Source: Dyadobacter sp. NIV53 | GTDB taxonomy: Bacteria > Bacteroidota > Bacteroidia > Cytophagales > Spirosomataceae | Reading direction: 5' to 3' | Assembly (NCBI RefSeq): GCF_019711195.1 | Contig: NZ_CP081299.1 | Coordinates: forward strand, 7,226,501 to 7,290,500 | Length of the DNA: 64,000 bases | Shown: piece by piece, positions 1 to 8,990 of the stretch | Layout: each line of letters opens with the position of its first letter | Position numbering within the stretch: position 1 is the first letter of the stretch | Made by a program: the position numbers and the translations under genes | The notes under the pieces: generated by a model | The model's database searches: none | Told to the model about the DNA's origin: nothing | The model's input: the letters and a program-made list of their open reading frames with translations, nothing else

Positions 1-161
1 TGTCTATTTTGGAAGAGGTGATGCGATCTTAAAAGAAGAGAGGAAATTAAAAAACAAACTTTGAAACAAAGAAAAAATCAGTATTTAAATCAAAAATTAA
101 TAGTTTTATAAAGCGGAAAATACTCTCTAAGCATTTGTCCAAGTTGGTTTGAAGACATACA
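1..161 (+). mobile_element. ISa (IS3 family), right-end fragment
   Basis: This is the 3' end of an IS3-family transposase gene plus the right terminus. It is nearly identical to the end of the full copy at 21184-22719 and to the fragment at 2710-3023. The coding part ends at about 111, and the terminal sequence ends GAAGACATACA at 161. The window edge hides the rest. The recombinase tail that follows starts immediately at the IS tip, so the IS probably truncated that gene. Confidence 0.85.
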
Positions 162-162
162 T

Positions 163-354
163 CAAAGAGTAAAAGCTGGTATGGCCAGGGCAAAAGCACA
201 GGGCAAACGTATTTCTCGTCCTCCGTTGCCTATCCATCAACAACGGGAAATTCTTGAACTAAAAAAGCAAGGAATATCGATGAACAAGATTTCCAAACAG
301 CTAGGAATAGCCTATGGGACGGTTTATAACTACGCATCAAAACCAAAAACGTAG
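163..354 (+). pseudogene. serine recombinase (resolvase) C-terminal fragment
   Basis: An open frame with no start codon encodes about 63 residues. It starts QRVKAGMARAKAQGKR, followed by a helix-turn-helix segment with ISMNKISKQLGIAYGTVYNY. This matches the end of the catalytic E-helix and the DNA-binding HTH of resolvase/invertase serine recombinases, where R-GM-AARA-G is typical. The catalytic domain is absent because ISa abuts at 161. The downstream tail sequence is partly repeated at 2635-2695. It is a non-functional remnant. Confidence 0.75.
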
Positions 355-381
355 CGGCCGCCTGCGGTTTCTTAGCGTATG

Positions 382-407
382 TTTTCGCCCATTTGTAAGA
401 AAAACCT
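382..407. repeat. 26-bp direct repeat, copy 1
   Basis: The run that starts TTTTCGCCCATTTGTAAGAA is identical to 2670-2695. In both places it lies just downstream of a sequence resembling the end of the resolvase gene (AAAAACGTAG) and near an ISa end. The two copies bracket the DUF4403 gene, which suggests a duplication or an old insertion event. Confidence 0.7.
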
Positions 408-586
408 CCTTATCAGAAGTGTTTTTTTAGCGTGGCCATTGCGCCTATATACTTCACCTGGATCGCTTCGGCACTCTGTTTATGAAAATAGTAGGAACTT
501 ATTAAGCGGTTAGTTTTCGGTTTTAAGAAAGGTTAGATTTATTCAATTAATTATATATATGTTAGCCAAATTAGATGGTGATCCCT

Positions 587-923
587 ATGAATTTAGCACT
601 TGTTTTCTGCAATGTTTTTTTCTTTTTGCTGGGATGCTTTTTTTGTAAATCAGAAATTGTCAAAAAGTACGGTCAAGGCTGGGGCGGCTCCGTCTTTCGA
701 AATTAGTAGTATCAATATTACTAAGGGTAAAATTACTGTCAGGCATGATAATGCTGGTCAGGGGAGAGTCTCCAAGACGCTTCTTTTTGCACCCGGTACG
801 CGGAGGATAATATATTCTCTTGACCCTGGTGTTACAAATGTCCGTCCTGGTGATTATGATCATGCTGCTAGCTATACAGGATCAGGTGGTGGTATCTGCT
901 ATAGCAACATTTTCTATGAGTAG
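587..923 (+). CDS. possible small lipoprotein, frame-disrupted
   Basis: An ATG at 587 opens MNLALVFCNVFFFLLGCFF, a hydrophobic leader with a lipobox-like LLGC. It then runs out of frame at a T7 run (638-644). The neighbouring frame, open to 923, carries about 95 residues with a GGG-containing C-terminus (YTGSGGGICYSNIFYE). Removing one T joins the two into a protein of about 110 residues. I do not recognise the family. It lies directly upstream of the DUF4403 lipoprotein on the same strand, so a shared envelope role is possible, but this could also be non-coding. Confidence 0.35.
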
Positions 924-991
924 AAACTGCCTTTTGTTGGAAGATAGTAATACGTTTTAATGGCTTGACAACAATTTAGAAAATTAACATC

Positions 992-2419
992 ATGACTTCA
1001 AAATGCATTACCCTCGTCAACTATCAATTAATCATTTTTTGCATATTGCTACTGTTTTGCCTTGGTTGTGCTAAGAGGGCAACCAAACCTGTGTATTCCG
1101 AAGTGCCTCTTCCTGAGATGGCGGTTTCAACAATTTCTGTTCCAATTAATGTTGGAACAGAAATTGTGAGAAGCAAAATTGATAGCAAACTGCCTCCGTC
1201 ATTTGGACACGCTAGGTTCAATTATCAAATTGGCGGTGGAGCAGACCAAGGAGGCGTTAGTATGGGGTTTGGTGTTGGGAGAGCTCCCAATTCTGTCAAA
1301 TTGAATGGGGAAGATTCGACATTAACAGTAAGCTGCGACATGGGCTATTGGATACATGGACTGGTATTACATAATTTCCATTTTTCTTGTGGAACTGCCT
1401 TTCACAATAGGGATGATGATGGCTTGCGAAGTGCAACAGCTTTTTTACAGGGTAAATTTCATGTAACTACGGATTGGAGTCTTAAAAGTCAGTTATCTCC
1501 TTCTGTAAGGGCAAACAGCAAATGTCGAATAACAGGTTTAGATGTAGATGTTACAAAGCACGTTTTGAATGTGATGCAGAATGTTCTACAAGATGCCTCA
1601 GTAAGGCTTGAAAGCGAACTTAGTGAAAAAATAGACTTAAGGCGTAAAGCAGATTCAGCTTGGAGTTTTATTAATGCGCCAATACAGATTGATAAAAGCG
1701 CATGGTTGACGGTATTGCCTGTTTCAGCAGGATCAACGCCTATAGCTTTTACGGACAATGATGCTTCAGTCAGTATAGTGCTAATTTCAAAGCCAGAAAT
1801 TGTTTTCAATTCAACACGACCACAACTTCGTTCAATGCCCCTTCCAAAACGATTTAATTCTTTAGGTGGAAATCAATTTCATATTTTACTACCAGTAATG
1901 ACGTATGGAGCATATATAGACGACCAGTTAGAAAAAATTTTCAGTAACGACAATGTTCGATTTCCAATTAAAGGAAAACGTTACTTGGAGTTTACTAAAG
2001 CACAGATTTTTGGCAATGGTGGGAAAATGGGTTTACGGCTTAAATTTAAGGGAATGGGAAGGGGAGTAGTTTACTTGTCGGGAACTCCGTCATACAATTC
2101 AAATAATAGGACTGTGTCTTTCCCAGATTTAGACTTTACAGTCAAGTCCAAAAAAATTATAATTAAAATAGCCGATTTAGTCAAGCACAATGAGATTAGA
2201 GATTCTTTACGTAGTATTACCAGGCTTGACCTGAGCGAAAAATTGGATAATATTTATCCAAAATTCCGGGCAGCTTTGAACGGAAAATTTAAAGATGTTG
2301 AGTTGGTAGGTAATTTGATGAACCCGGAGCTATTGGGAATCTACTACACCGGCGACAAAAGGCAAGAGTTTGCCGCTTACTTTGAATTAATTGGAAATCT
2401 GCAAGTTCGGGTAAAATAA
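992..2419 (+). CDS. DUF4403 family lipoprotein
   Basis: The protein is 475 residues long. The N-terminus is a lipoprotein signal: hydrophobic residues 12-24, then LGC with Cys26 as the acylation site. The mature part begins with the STISVPINVGTEIVRSKI segment typical of DUF4403, a family in which a repeated half is built around short amphipathic strands and an 'I-P' motif. A second half appears after residue about 230 (SAWLTVLPVSAG). Function is unknown; family members are predicted envelope lipoproteins of Gram-negative bacteria. The gene is intact, and codon use is ordinary for this AT-rich region. It is flanked on both sides by IS and recombinase fragments, so it may travel as cargo or simply be a survivor of rearrangement. 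Confidence 0.75.
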   Translation: MTSKCITLVNYQLIIFCILLLFCLGCAKRATKPVYSEVPLPEMAVSTISVPINVGTEIVRSKIDSKLPPSFGHARFNYQIGGGADQGGVSMGFGVGRAPNSVKLNGEDSTLTVSCDMGYWIHGLVLHNFHFSCGTAFHNRDDDGLRSATAFLQGKFHVTTDWSLKSQLSPSVRANSKCRITGLDVDVTKHVLNVMQNVLQDASVRLESELSEKIDLRRKADSAWSFINAPIQIDKSAWLTVLPVSAGSTPIAFTDNDASVSIVLISKPEIVFNSTRPQLRSMPLPKRFNSLGGNQFHILLPVMTYGAYIDDQLEKIFSNDNVRFPIKGKRYLEFTKAQIFGNGGKMGLRLKFKGMGRGVVYLSGTPSYNSNNRTVSFPDLDFTVKSKKIIIKIADLVKHNEIRDSLRSITRLDLSEKLDNIYPKFRAALNGKFKDVELVGNLMNPELLGIYYTGDKRQEFAAYFELIGNLQVRVK

Positions 2420-2709
2420 TTGATGTTAGTTGTTTATTATGTGGAGAATTTGAAACTGTTGACCATCGCAATACGGAAATTAATATAATTTTGGTGGGAA
2501 TAGACTAGTTCAAACAATTAATAACAGCTTAACTCATGTAATGTAAAAATTCAACTGATGGTCAATCTGCCACGGAACCCCATGGTGAATCAATCCGAAT
2601 TATACAATTAGATGTACAGTTAACGGTCATTAAGAAAGCCAAAACTAAAAACGTAGTCACTAACGCCGTTTTTCGCCCATTTGTAAGAAAAACCTTTACA
2701 CCGTCGCGG
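2420..2709. other. intergenic, resolvase-tail duplicate
   Basis: No gene is supported here. Positions about 2635-2660 resemble the last codons of the recombinase fragment at 330-354, and 2670-2695 is the second copy of the 26-bp direct repeat. The segment then runs into the ISa fragment at about 2710. Confidence 0.5.
2670..2695. repeat. 26-bp direct repeat, copy 2
   Basis: Identical to 382-407. It sits 14 bases before the ISa fragment. Confidence 0.7.
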
Positions 2710-3023
2710 CACAGAACGATGAAATAATGTGGCGGCCATGGAATGGTCAAGCTCAATAACTTCTACCATCCGGATGAGCTCCGGGAAGGGCTAAGTGATT
2801 TTGTCGATCGCAATAACAACCAGCGTTGTCATGAGTCCCTGAATAATCTCACACCGGCAGATGTCTATTTTGGAAGAGGTGATGCGATCTTAAAACGAAG
2901 AGAAGAGATTAAAAAACAAACCTTGAAACAAAGAAAAAATCAGTACTTAAATCAAAAATTGATAGTTTTATAAAACGGAAAATACTCTCTAAGCATTTGT
3001 CCAAGTTTGTTTGAAGATATACA
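2710..3023 (+). mobile_element. ISa (IS3 family), right-end fragment
   Basis: The sequence aligns from ACAGAACGATGAAATAATG to the right tip (GAAGATATACA) with the full ISa copy at 21184-22719. It shows scattered substitutions (for example GGCGGCC for GGCCGCC), so it is an older copy. It contains the in-frame ORF 2743-2973 that encodes the transposase C-terminus (HPDELREGLSDFVDR, HESLNNLTPADVYFGRGD). The 5' three quarters of the element are missing. Confidence 0.85.
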
Positions 3024-3599
3024 AATGGCTTGGTGAACCACACCTTCTTTCATATCAATTTTGGCTACTAGCACCGCGCATACTTCCCCTTTGAACTTTC
3101 CATGGACATTTATCGTAAAAACTCAAAGGCCAGTTGTGGTATGTATACATGGTTCATAAAACAAAAATCCCATTCTGTTTAAACACCCAATCACGTAAAA
3201 TATGTGTTATTCACTATCAGTAAAATAATGTGCAGTAAATTACCTATTCTGAGACAAAGTAAAAAATATCTAAAATATTATGGGTTTAATAAAAGATTTA
3301 CCCGAATCAATGATATAACTGCTAGCTCCGCTAATATATTTTAGGTACTGCCCAACTTTCAGAAACAGGCTGAACAAAAGCGGTTCCAATACTTACCAAA
3401 GTCTATTGTATCTACTTTTGTACAGCATCTGGCGGCAAGTAATGATATTTTAATAAAGCTTTGACTATTATTCTGGTGGCCATCAAAATATAATGCAGAT
3501 GCCATCCCCATTGTGATCAGTTCACTATAATACTATTCTTTCAGAGCATCGGTATGAGCATTTTAGGTATGCAATAAATTGCTACTTGTGTTGAATAAA
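3024..3599. other. intergenic, no gene seen
   Basis: An AT-rich stretch with no credible open frame and no clear repeat. It separates the ISa fragment from the minus-strand gene ending at 3600. Confidence 0.5.
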
Positions 3600-4553
3600 T
3601 TATTTTTTAGGTGTAATACCTAAAATCTTTCCCCGTAAAGTTGCCGCATCATATACCGGCAAACTTAATCGTTTTGCCAAATCATATAAACTATAAGACA
3701 GTAGATCTTTGATAGTAACGTTAGGACCAAGCTTGTTTACAATGTCTTTAGAAATCCAATTTAATTGGTGAATTGGAGTCATTAAAGTTGATTCTGGGAG
3801 TCGAGCTACTAAGCGATCTTTAAAATAATCACTATCGACTAAATCCAAATTATTTTGCGGATAATACTGTTTTATTCTGTCAGGAAGCGTAAGTAAACTT
3901 TGAACTTCTCGACGAAGCGAGTCTTGAAATGAACCTCCAGTACCAGAAAAAACATCAAGAGCTATATCGTTGTTAATTTGTACTGGAAGCTCACCCATAA
4001 ATGAAGCTGCCAGACTATCTAGAGGCAGCCATTCTGGTGCACGTAATGGACATGGATCACCAGAGCGCATTGCTGTACATAGAGTACGTCTAAAAATCAT
4101 TAAATTCCCTAAATCAGCAACAGCGGGACGGGTCTCAGGTCGCGGCCGTCGAAGATATATATGAAATGTCAATGTCCAAGTATCATCATCAGCGTTGAAG
4201 CCACGCTGGATTAAAGCAGAAAACAGAAACGTATCGGGACTCACTACATGATAATCTCTTGATTTAACATCGCTTGGATGCATACCCGAATCAAAACTAT
4301 CACGTTCAAAACTTACTCCTCCTCTTCCTACATCACCCCTTGTTGGATCGAACTGCCATCCGTCAATTTCAAAGCCATGCCGTTCTACATTCACAATTTG
4401 CGAAGGATTACTAAATTCACCTGTCCCTACTGCTATTACCGTAATGTGGAGAGTTATTTCACGTGTATCAAAGGATGGTTGCTTTACATTGATTGTAGCA
4501 TCTTCAGGAAAATGGCCGGTATCTACATGAACTTCAATACGCAGGCCCTCCAT
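3600..4553 (-). CDS. unrecognised protein, C-terminal part of split gene
   Basis: A 317-residue reading begins at an internal Met (MEGLRIEVHVDTG). It belongs with the piece at 4667-5407: reading through 4553-4667 in this frame gives TNRRTFVQGVRYIEGIQDF and FFLIVRRPGD with no stop, so one base added at the A6 run (plus strand 4669-4674) fuses both into a protein of about 600 residues. The part here holds a beta-rich segment (VNVERHGFEIDGWQFDP), a Cys/Pro-rich stretch (LCTAMRSGDPCPLRAPEW) and a helical C-terminus. No signal peptide or membrane segment is visible. I do not recognise the family and assign no function. Confidence 0.65.
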   Translation of the reverse strand: MEGLRIEVHVDTGHFPEDATINVKQPSFDTREITLHITVIAVGTGEFSNPSQIVNVERHGFEIDGWQFDPTRGDVGRGGVSFERDSFDSGMHPSDVKSRDYHVVSPDTFLFSALIQRGFNADDDTWTLTFHIYLRRPRPETRPAVADLGNLMIFRRTLCTAMRSGDPCPLRAPEWLPLDSLAASFMGELPVQINNDIALDVFSGTGGSFQDSLRREVQSLLTLPDRIKQYYPQNNLDLVDSDYFKDRLVARLPESTLMTPIHQLNWISKDIVNKLGPNVTIKDLLSYSLYDLAKRLSLPVYDAATLRGKILGITPKK

Positions 4554-4666
4554 ATCACCAGGACGGCGAACAATTAAAAAAAAATCTTGTATACCTTCAA
4601 TATATCGAACACCTTGAACGAATGTGCGACGATTAGTTGGTTGTAATGTATGTGGGCGAGCTAATA

Positions 4667-5407
4667 TTAAAAAAGGGCTCGGTTAGTTCCAGAATGATAA
4701 CCTGTAAGGAGATTATACATTTGATTTAAGTCTGTCCGTGTTGACTGCCGTTCGCTCCTTTCTCTTGAAGCATCCGCGTTAACCTGGAAAGACTCGGTTG
4801 TAGAATCTTTCCAGGTGCCTTTAATAGTGTGAGAAGCTTCAAAGGATCCAGCATTTGATTCTGGAGATTTGTATTTTCCAGAATGCTCCAAACCGACTTC
4901 ATTGCCATGAGTGCGACTAAATGATTTATCTACGGAAATACTTGACTGTGATCCAGTCAATACTTCCCCCGTTTCGCTGGTTACTTGTAGCAATTCTCGT
5001 AATTTTGGTTCAAAATCAACAATGTGGGGAAAAAGAGTTAAATCTGTTATGGTGTCTTGTGGAGGAAAAGTAGAAATATGGACCATTGCCCCGTAGCAAG
5101 CTAAATAATCTCCAAGAATTGTTCGCAATTCCCCTGATGAAAATGTTGATACTATTCCTTCTAATCGACTCCAATCATCCGTTTGGAGTTGATAACCTGT
5201 AAGTGAAATTGTAACCTTCAAATATGTCAGCTTTTCACCGCACATTTCAATAGGAATTTCTGATTGGGAAGGTTCGTATGCAAAAACAGCAATAGATGAC
5301 TTAAAGCAGGTCGGAGCTGCATTATCACAAAAACCAGGATCTATCATATCTTGACTAACGTCAATGAGTTTCCATGGTATATCAATTGGAGGTATTAATT
5401 CAGGCAT
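4667..5407 (-). CDS. unrecognised protein, N-terminal part of split gene
   Basis: This 246-residue frame starts MPELIPPIDIPWKL. It ends in TNRALF, where the T6 run (minus strand) throws the frame. Continuing in the next frame joins it to 3600-4553. Features are a Cys-containing N-terminal region, a predicted globular region to about residue 130, and a Ser/Thr/Glu-rich stretch (about 155-225: SVDKSFSRTHGNEVGLEHSG) of alternating polar residues like amphipathic beta strands. No signal sequence is present. The ATG at 5407 has no upstream in-frame alternative nearby. The gene stands alone between IS debris and the IS21 element. Function is unknown. Confidence 0.65.
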   Translation of the reverse strand: MPELIPPIDIPWKLIDVSQDMIDPGFCDNAAPTCFKSSIAVFAYEPSQSEIPIEMCGEKLTYLKVTISLTGYQLQTDDWSRLEGIVSTFSSGELRTILGDYLACYGAMVHISTFPPQDTITDLTLFPHIVDFEPKLRELLQVTSETGEVLTGSQSSISVDKSFSRTHGNEVGLEHSGKYKSPESNAGSFEASHTIKGTWKDSTTESFQVNADASRERSERQSTRTDLNQMYNLLTGYHSGTNRALF

Positions 5408-5785
5408 ATCTGATCAGTTTAGAAAAGGTGAATAATCAATTTTCTAAATTTTTGCAGTTTAAATTACCATCATCACAAGAAGTTCTTAGCTTTAATTAAA
5501 GATATAAATTTTTTATCGAGAATAACTAATAAAAATTTACATTTTCTACTACTGACCTCCCCCGGCAAACGAAAGAGTTTAAAACTAGAGATTTTTGGTA
5601 GCAAATACAGATCAAAAACGTAATTTATTACTATGAAAAAATCGAACTTCGCCGAAGTTCAGCGGAGTGGCCCGTGCCATCGCTTATGCACTCAGACAAT
5701 CTGGCGCAGCAACGCGGGTTAAATACATTTGTCGGCAGATAGGTGTATTATAGGCAACATTTTTTGCCTGTAATCGGATCGATTT
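5408..5785. other. intergenic, no gene seen
   Basis: An AT-rich gap between the orphan gene and the IS21-type element. A short perfect hairpin (GAACTTCG / GAAGTTC) lies at about 5644-5660. No coding frame is supported. Confidence 0.45.
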
Positions 5786-5791
5786 CTACGA
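5786..5791. repeat. target-site duplication CTACGA (left)
   Basis: CTACGA immediately precedes the TGCATATTCC tip of the IS21-type element and recurs at 8513-8518, directly after the other tip. Confidence 0.8.
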
Positions 5792-5796
5792 TGCAT

Positions 5797-5866
5797 ATTC
5801 CGGGAAAACTTTACCACCATTCCGGGCTGTATATTTACCAGTAATTCCGAAGGAAACTTTACCAGT
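5797..5866. repeat. IS21 terminal repeats, istB side (3 units)
   Basis: Three copies of TTCCGG..AACTTTACCA-type sequence run opposite in orientation to the array at 8292-8508. They are probably IstA binding sites. Confidence 0.75.
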
Positions 5867-5920
5867 AGCTAAGTACTTACATCACTGAGGATGTTAAGTT
5901 GAACATTCAATATTAGTTTT

Positions 5921-6646
5921 TTATTTTCGTCTTCTCAAGGAGCGCCCCACAAGATCAATTTTATTTGCCGATGCTGTGAGTCTATCGAGCACCGCGTCGG
6001 CAACTGAAGGTTCGTTTATGAACTCATGCCATTTGTCTACCGGCAGCTGCGAGGTAACGATTGTAGCGGATTTCCCATACCTGTCTTCCAGGATATCCAG
6101 CATGGCCAGCCTTGCGTCTGGCGATAGTGGTTTCAGACCAAAGTCATCAAGAATCAATACCTGATGGCCCGCTATATTACGGATCCATTTCAGGTAAGAA
6201 CCATCGAGCTTCGCCTGAGAAAGGTTTTCCAGGAATTTATTCATCGAGAAGTACAAGGTCTTGTAGCCCAGCAAGCAGCTGCTGCGACCTATCGCACACG
6301 CCAAAAAGCTTTTACCTGTTCCGGTTTGCCCACAGATAAGTATATTTTCAGCTTTCTCAATAAACATTCCGTCGGATAACCGTAGCAGCATCTCGCGGGA
6401 AAGCCCCCTTTCGGGGGTGCAGATAACTTCTTCAAGCAGGGCATTGTAACGCAGTTTACTGTTTTTTAGCAGCCTTTCTGTTCGATAATGATTTCTGTAT
6501 TCGAGCTCGGACTGACACAGTAAGGCGATAAGTGAATGTGCATCTTCCTGCTCGTGTGAGGGCAGCGCTAAGGCAGCCTGATATCGTTTGGCCATTCCGG
6601 TAAGTTTGAGAACATTTAATTGCTCTACGGTCATTTGAGTGTTCAT
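5921..6646 (-). CDS. istB: IS21 helper ATPase IstB
   Basis: This 241-residue AAA+ ATPase assists the IstA transposase by binding DNA and ATP at the target. The Walker A motif GQTGTGKSF is at about residues 104-112, and Walker B VLILDDFG at about 160-167. The Arg-rich C-terminus (GRSLRRRK) is typical of IstB. It starts 15 bases after istA ends, so the two are co-transcribed. Length matches the family (240-260 residues). The reading is intact. Confidence 0.93.
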   Translation of the reverse strand: MNTQMTVEQLNVLKLTGMAKRYQAALALPSHEQEDAHSLIALLCQSELEYRNHYRTERLLKNSKLRYNALLEEVICTPERGLSREMLLRLSDGMFIEKAENILICGQTGTGKSFLACAIGRSSCLLGYKTLYFSMNKFLENLSQAKLDGSYLKWIRNIAGHQVLILDDFGLKPLSPDARLAMLDILEDRYGKSATIVTSQLPVDKWHEFINEPSVADAVLDRLTASANKIDLVGRSLRRRK

Positions 6647-6661
6647 AATCTGTACTGTTTG

Positions 6662-8233
6662 TTAAATTGTTTTATAAGAATCTGCACCACGGATGTTGGT
6701 ATGAACGGGAATTGGGGAAGGTGATTCGGTCAGCTCTACAACCAGATCCATGTTGTTTTTAAGGATCGTTTTAACCACACCATAATTGTATTTACTTCCC
6801 ATCAAGGCTCTTTTACAAGCTGATTCCACTCTAGCAGGACCATATTCTGTAATGAGCCTCAGTATACCAAGGCAAGGGCCGTAGGCCTGGTGAATCGTTA
6901 TTTTACTCTGCATTAGTTTATCAAAAAACTCCCGTGTATAGACACCATTTTCAGAGGCCTTCCTGAGATAGTACTCTGGGTTCCATCCTTTTTGTTCAGC
7001 AATCCTTTTATGGTTCTCGGGCATGTGCTCCCATTCGGTAGTGTAGGCATGTTTTTTAAAACTTCTCTTATGAAGAGCAATCCGCTCCTGACGGTGGTAG
7101 ATCTCTACACAATCGCTATCGTAAACAATCTGTACTTCTTTACCTACATACGTGCTTGGAACGCTGTAAAAGTGCCAGTCTTCGCCTACCACGACATAGT
7201 AGTTTTTATGTACTTTGCCCCGTGTGTAATGACGAAGCTCATAAGGCGTCTGAGGCAAGGGTTGTAATAAGGGCTTTTCCTCGGAGTTAAATAGCTGGTA
7301 TCTGCTGTATGTTTTCTTTTGAAAGTTTTGCCGGTGATGTTCTTCAAGCTTTTGCAGGATGGCCTTATTAAGCTCGGCACGGCTATGGAAAGTTGTATTG
7401 CGGATCAGGGCGTAAATGCGGCGGTAAGTGATCAATACCTGATTCTCTATAGAAGGCTTGTCTTTGGGGAAACCTGGTCTGGTAGCCAACAGGCCTATGT
7501 GGTTATGGATAGACCACTGCTCGAGCATCTGTGGAAAGGTTGGCTCATAACGACAGGATTTGCTTACCCACTGTCTCATGTTATCTGAAATTGCATTTAA
7601 GGGTACTCCACCCAGATAATCAAGCATGTTGTTCAAGCCTTTGATTACCTGCGGCAGACTCGCATTGTCAAGGGCTTCTACATAAGCATAACCGCTGAAT
7701 GGCAACACACCAATTAGTACGGGACATTCAAATAGCTCACCACTTTTCTTATCGACATAATGCAGTTTTGAACCCGCGAAGTCGATCTCCATCAGCTGGG
7801 CTGGATTATGGCTAAAATGCATACTGGGCTTCCTGCGGCCCATTTCTATATCAAGAAGTTCACAAAACCTGGAGTACTGAAAACCAGAAGGGTGCGCTTC
7901 GAGATATTCCTGCCAAAGAAGCTGGCGGGTGACACCAACCCTTTTTAATTCCAGTACAAAGTAATCGATCTGGTCTAAAAACTGGCTTTTACGCGTATCC
8001 CGGACCTGCTCCTTTTCTGGTTTATTCCCTTCAATAATGGAGTGCAGCTGATGATCACTAAGCGTTAAAAGGGTGTTATAATCACTTCCGGTTTCCAAAA
8101 ACAATCTGGCATACTGATGCACAGTCTGCCTTGAAATACCGGTTTGCTTGACAATAGCGCGCTCGGAATAACCCCTTTTCAGGAATAAAAGTATCTGACG
8201 TAATTTTTGCATACTAAGTGATTTATTAGCCAT
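6662..8233 (-). CDS. istA: IS21 transposase IstA
   Basis: This 523-residue DDE transposase has an N-terminal helix-turn-helix (residues about 8-40, LRQILLFLKRGYSERAIVKQ). The integrase core shows the expected acidic residues: LMEIDFAG, AISDNMRQW and PSIENQV. The C-terminal beta-barrel segment carries GKVHKNYYVVVGEDWHFYSV. Length and order match IS21-family IstA. It is followed closely by istB. The eight terminal repeats upstream overlap the promoter region, which suggests transposase binding may also repress its own expression; that is inference. Confidence 0.93.
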   Translation of the reverse strand: MANKSLSMQKLRQILLFLKRGYSERAIVKQTGISRQTVHQYARLFLETGSDYNTLLTLSDHQLHSIIEGNKPEKEQVRDTRKSQFLDQIDYFVLELKRVGVTRQLLWQEYLEAHPSGFQYSRFCELLDIEMGRRKPSMHFSHNPAQLMEIDFAGSKLHYVDKKSGELFECPVLIGVLPFSGYAYVEALDNASLPQVIKGLNNMLDYLGGVPLNAISDNMRQWVSKSCRYEPTFPQMLEQWSIHNHIGLLATRPGFPKDKPSIENQVLITYRRIYALIRNTTFHSRAELNKAILQKLEEHHRQNFQKKTYSRYQLFNSEEKPLLQPLPQTPYELRHYTRGKVHKNYYVVVGEDWHFYSVPSTYVGKEVQIVYDSDCVEIYHRQERIALHKRSFKKHAYTTEWEHMPENHKRIAEQKGWNPEYYLRKASENGVYTREFFDKLMQSKITIHQAYGPCLGILRLITEYGPARVESACKRALMGSKYNYGVVKTILKNNMDLVVELTESPSPIPVHTNIRGADSYKTI

Positions 8234-8291
8234 TCTTCGGATAGTTTTTGATCGTAATCAAATGTATCCCAGAACGGTATAAAACCCTCAG

Positions 8292-8508
8292 TGGTAAAGT
8301 ATGTAGCGGAAAATCCGGTAAAGTATCTGTCGGAATAACAGACTTTTAATGCCTTGATTTTACTTCCAATTGGTAAAGTTTACAGCGGAATAGCTGGTAA
8401 AACCCACCGCAGAATAACTGGTAAACTATTCCGGAACACTGGTAAAGCATGTTCGGATTTCCTGGTAAAATATGAAATCGGAATCGTGGTAAACTATAGA
8501 GTGGAATA
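8292..8508. repeat. IS21 terminal repeats, istA side (8 units)
   Basis: Eight degenerate direct units of 20-25 bp each begin GGTAAA and contain GGAAT about 15 bases later. They start at about 8292, 8317, 8371, 8395, 8420, 8441, 8464 and 8487. They match the inverted units at the opposite end and mark transposase-binding sites. Confidence 0.8.
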
Positions 8509-8512
8509 TGCA

Positions 8513-8518
8513 CTACGA
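8513..8518. repeat. target-site duplication CTACGA (right)
   Basis: Second copy of the 6-bp duplication found at 5786-5791. Confidence 0.8.
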
Positions 8519-8639
8519 TCCATGCAACTAAAATATGATAAAAATTATAGGTTAATTCTTGCTTAAAACATGGAAATCCACGCGGTCGGTAACTGCAGCA
8601 AAATTTGCAACGATTTGCTGGCTAGAAAATCTTTAAAAG

Positions 8640-8990
8640 GGATTAATGTTGTTACTGAATTAAGCCGAATCTGCCTGGCCGAAGAATATTTTCCACAGCG
8701 AATTCATTGCTATAACTGTAATGAATTTATTTCGAAGAAAATGGACTTATTCGGGGCGACCCGTACCGGCGTATTCAAATAGTATAACACTCGACTTCTC
8801 AAGGCCAGGAAAACCAATTGACAATCATTTTGTTGTATCATTTGACGGAAAGAATGTCTTTCGGTTAATTGGTTCTTGTCTTTGGACGACGTCAGAAGAA
8901 AAATCGAAGACTTTCGGTGGGAATATAACTATTTCAGACCACACAGTACGCTGAATGATTTAACCGCGGCCGCCGACAGCTCCAAAGAAT
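8640..8990 (+). pseudogene. decayed IS3-family transposase C-terminus
   Basis: Across three frames the sequence gives recognisable IS3-type integrase-core pieces: NEFISKKMDLF, LDFSRPGKPIDNHFV, then SLDDVRRKIEDF and WEYNYFRPHSTLNDLT. The usual DNG before EFIS is changed (CYNCNEF), losing the catalytic Asp, and at least two frameshifts separate the pieces. It is not related in sequence to the ISa/ISb/ISc transposases. It is an old relic. Confidence 0.75.

Larger units (their letters stand above)
5792..8512 (-). mobile_element. complete IS21-family insertion sequence
   Basis: This 2721-bp element is transcribed on the minus strand, istA then istB. Both ends terminate in TGCATATTCC facing inward. 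Each end carries a series of about 20-25-bp repeats of the form GGTAAA...CGGAAT: eight units inside the istA-proximal end and three inside the istB-proximal end. These are the multiple terminal repeats known as transposase-binding sites in IS21. A 6-bp duplication, CTACGA, flanks it (IS21 elements make 4-8 bp). Both genes are full length, so it may still be active. Confidence 0.92.

Noticed and set aside
5644..5660. Short hairpin near 5.65 kb as a regulatory element
   Set aside because: Only 7-8 bp of stem with no adjacent gene; chance level.
8292..8508. Repeat array that could look like a CRISPR
   Set aside because: Units are degenerate, without uniform spacers, and match the opposite IS end in inverted orientation, so they are IS21 terminal repeats.
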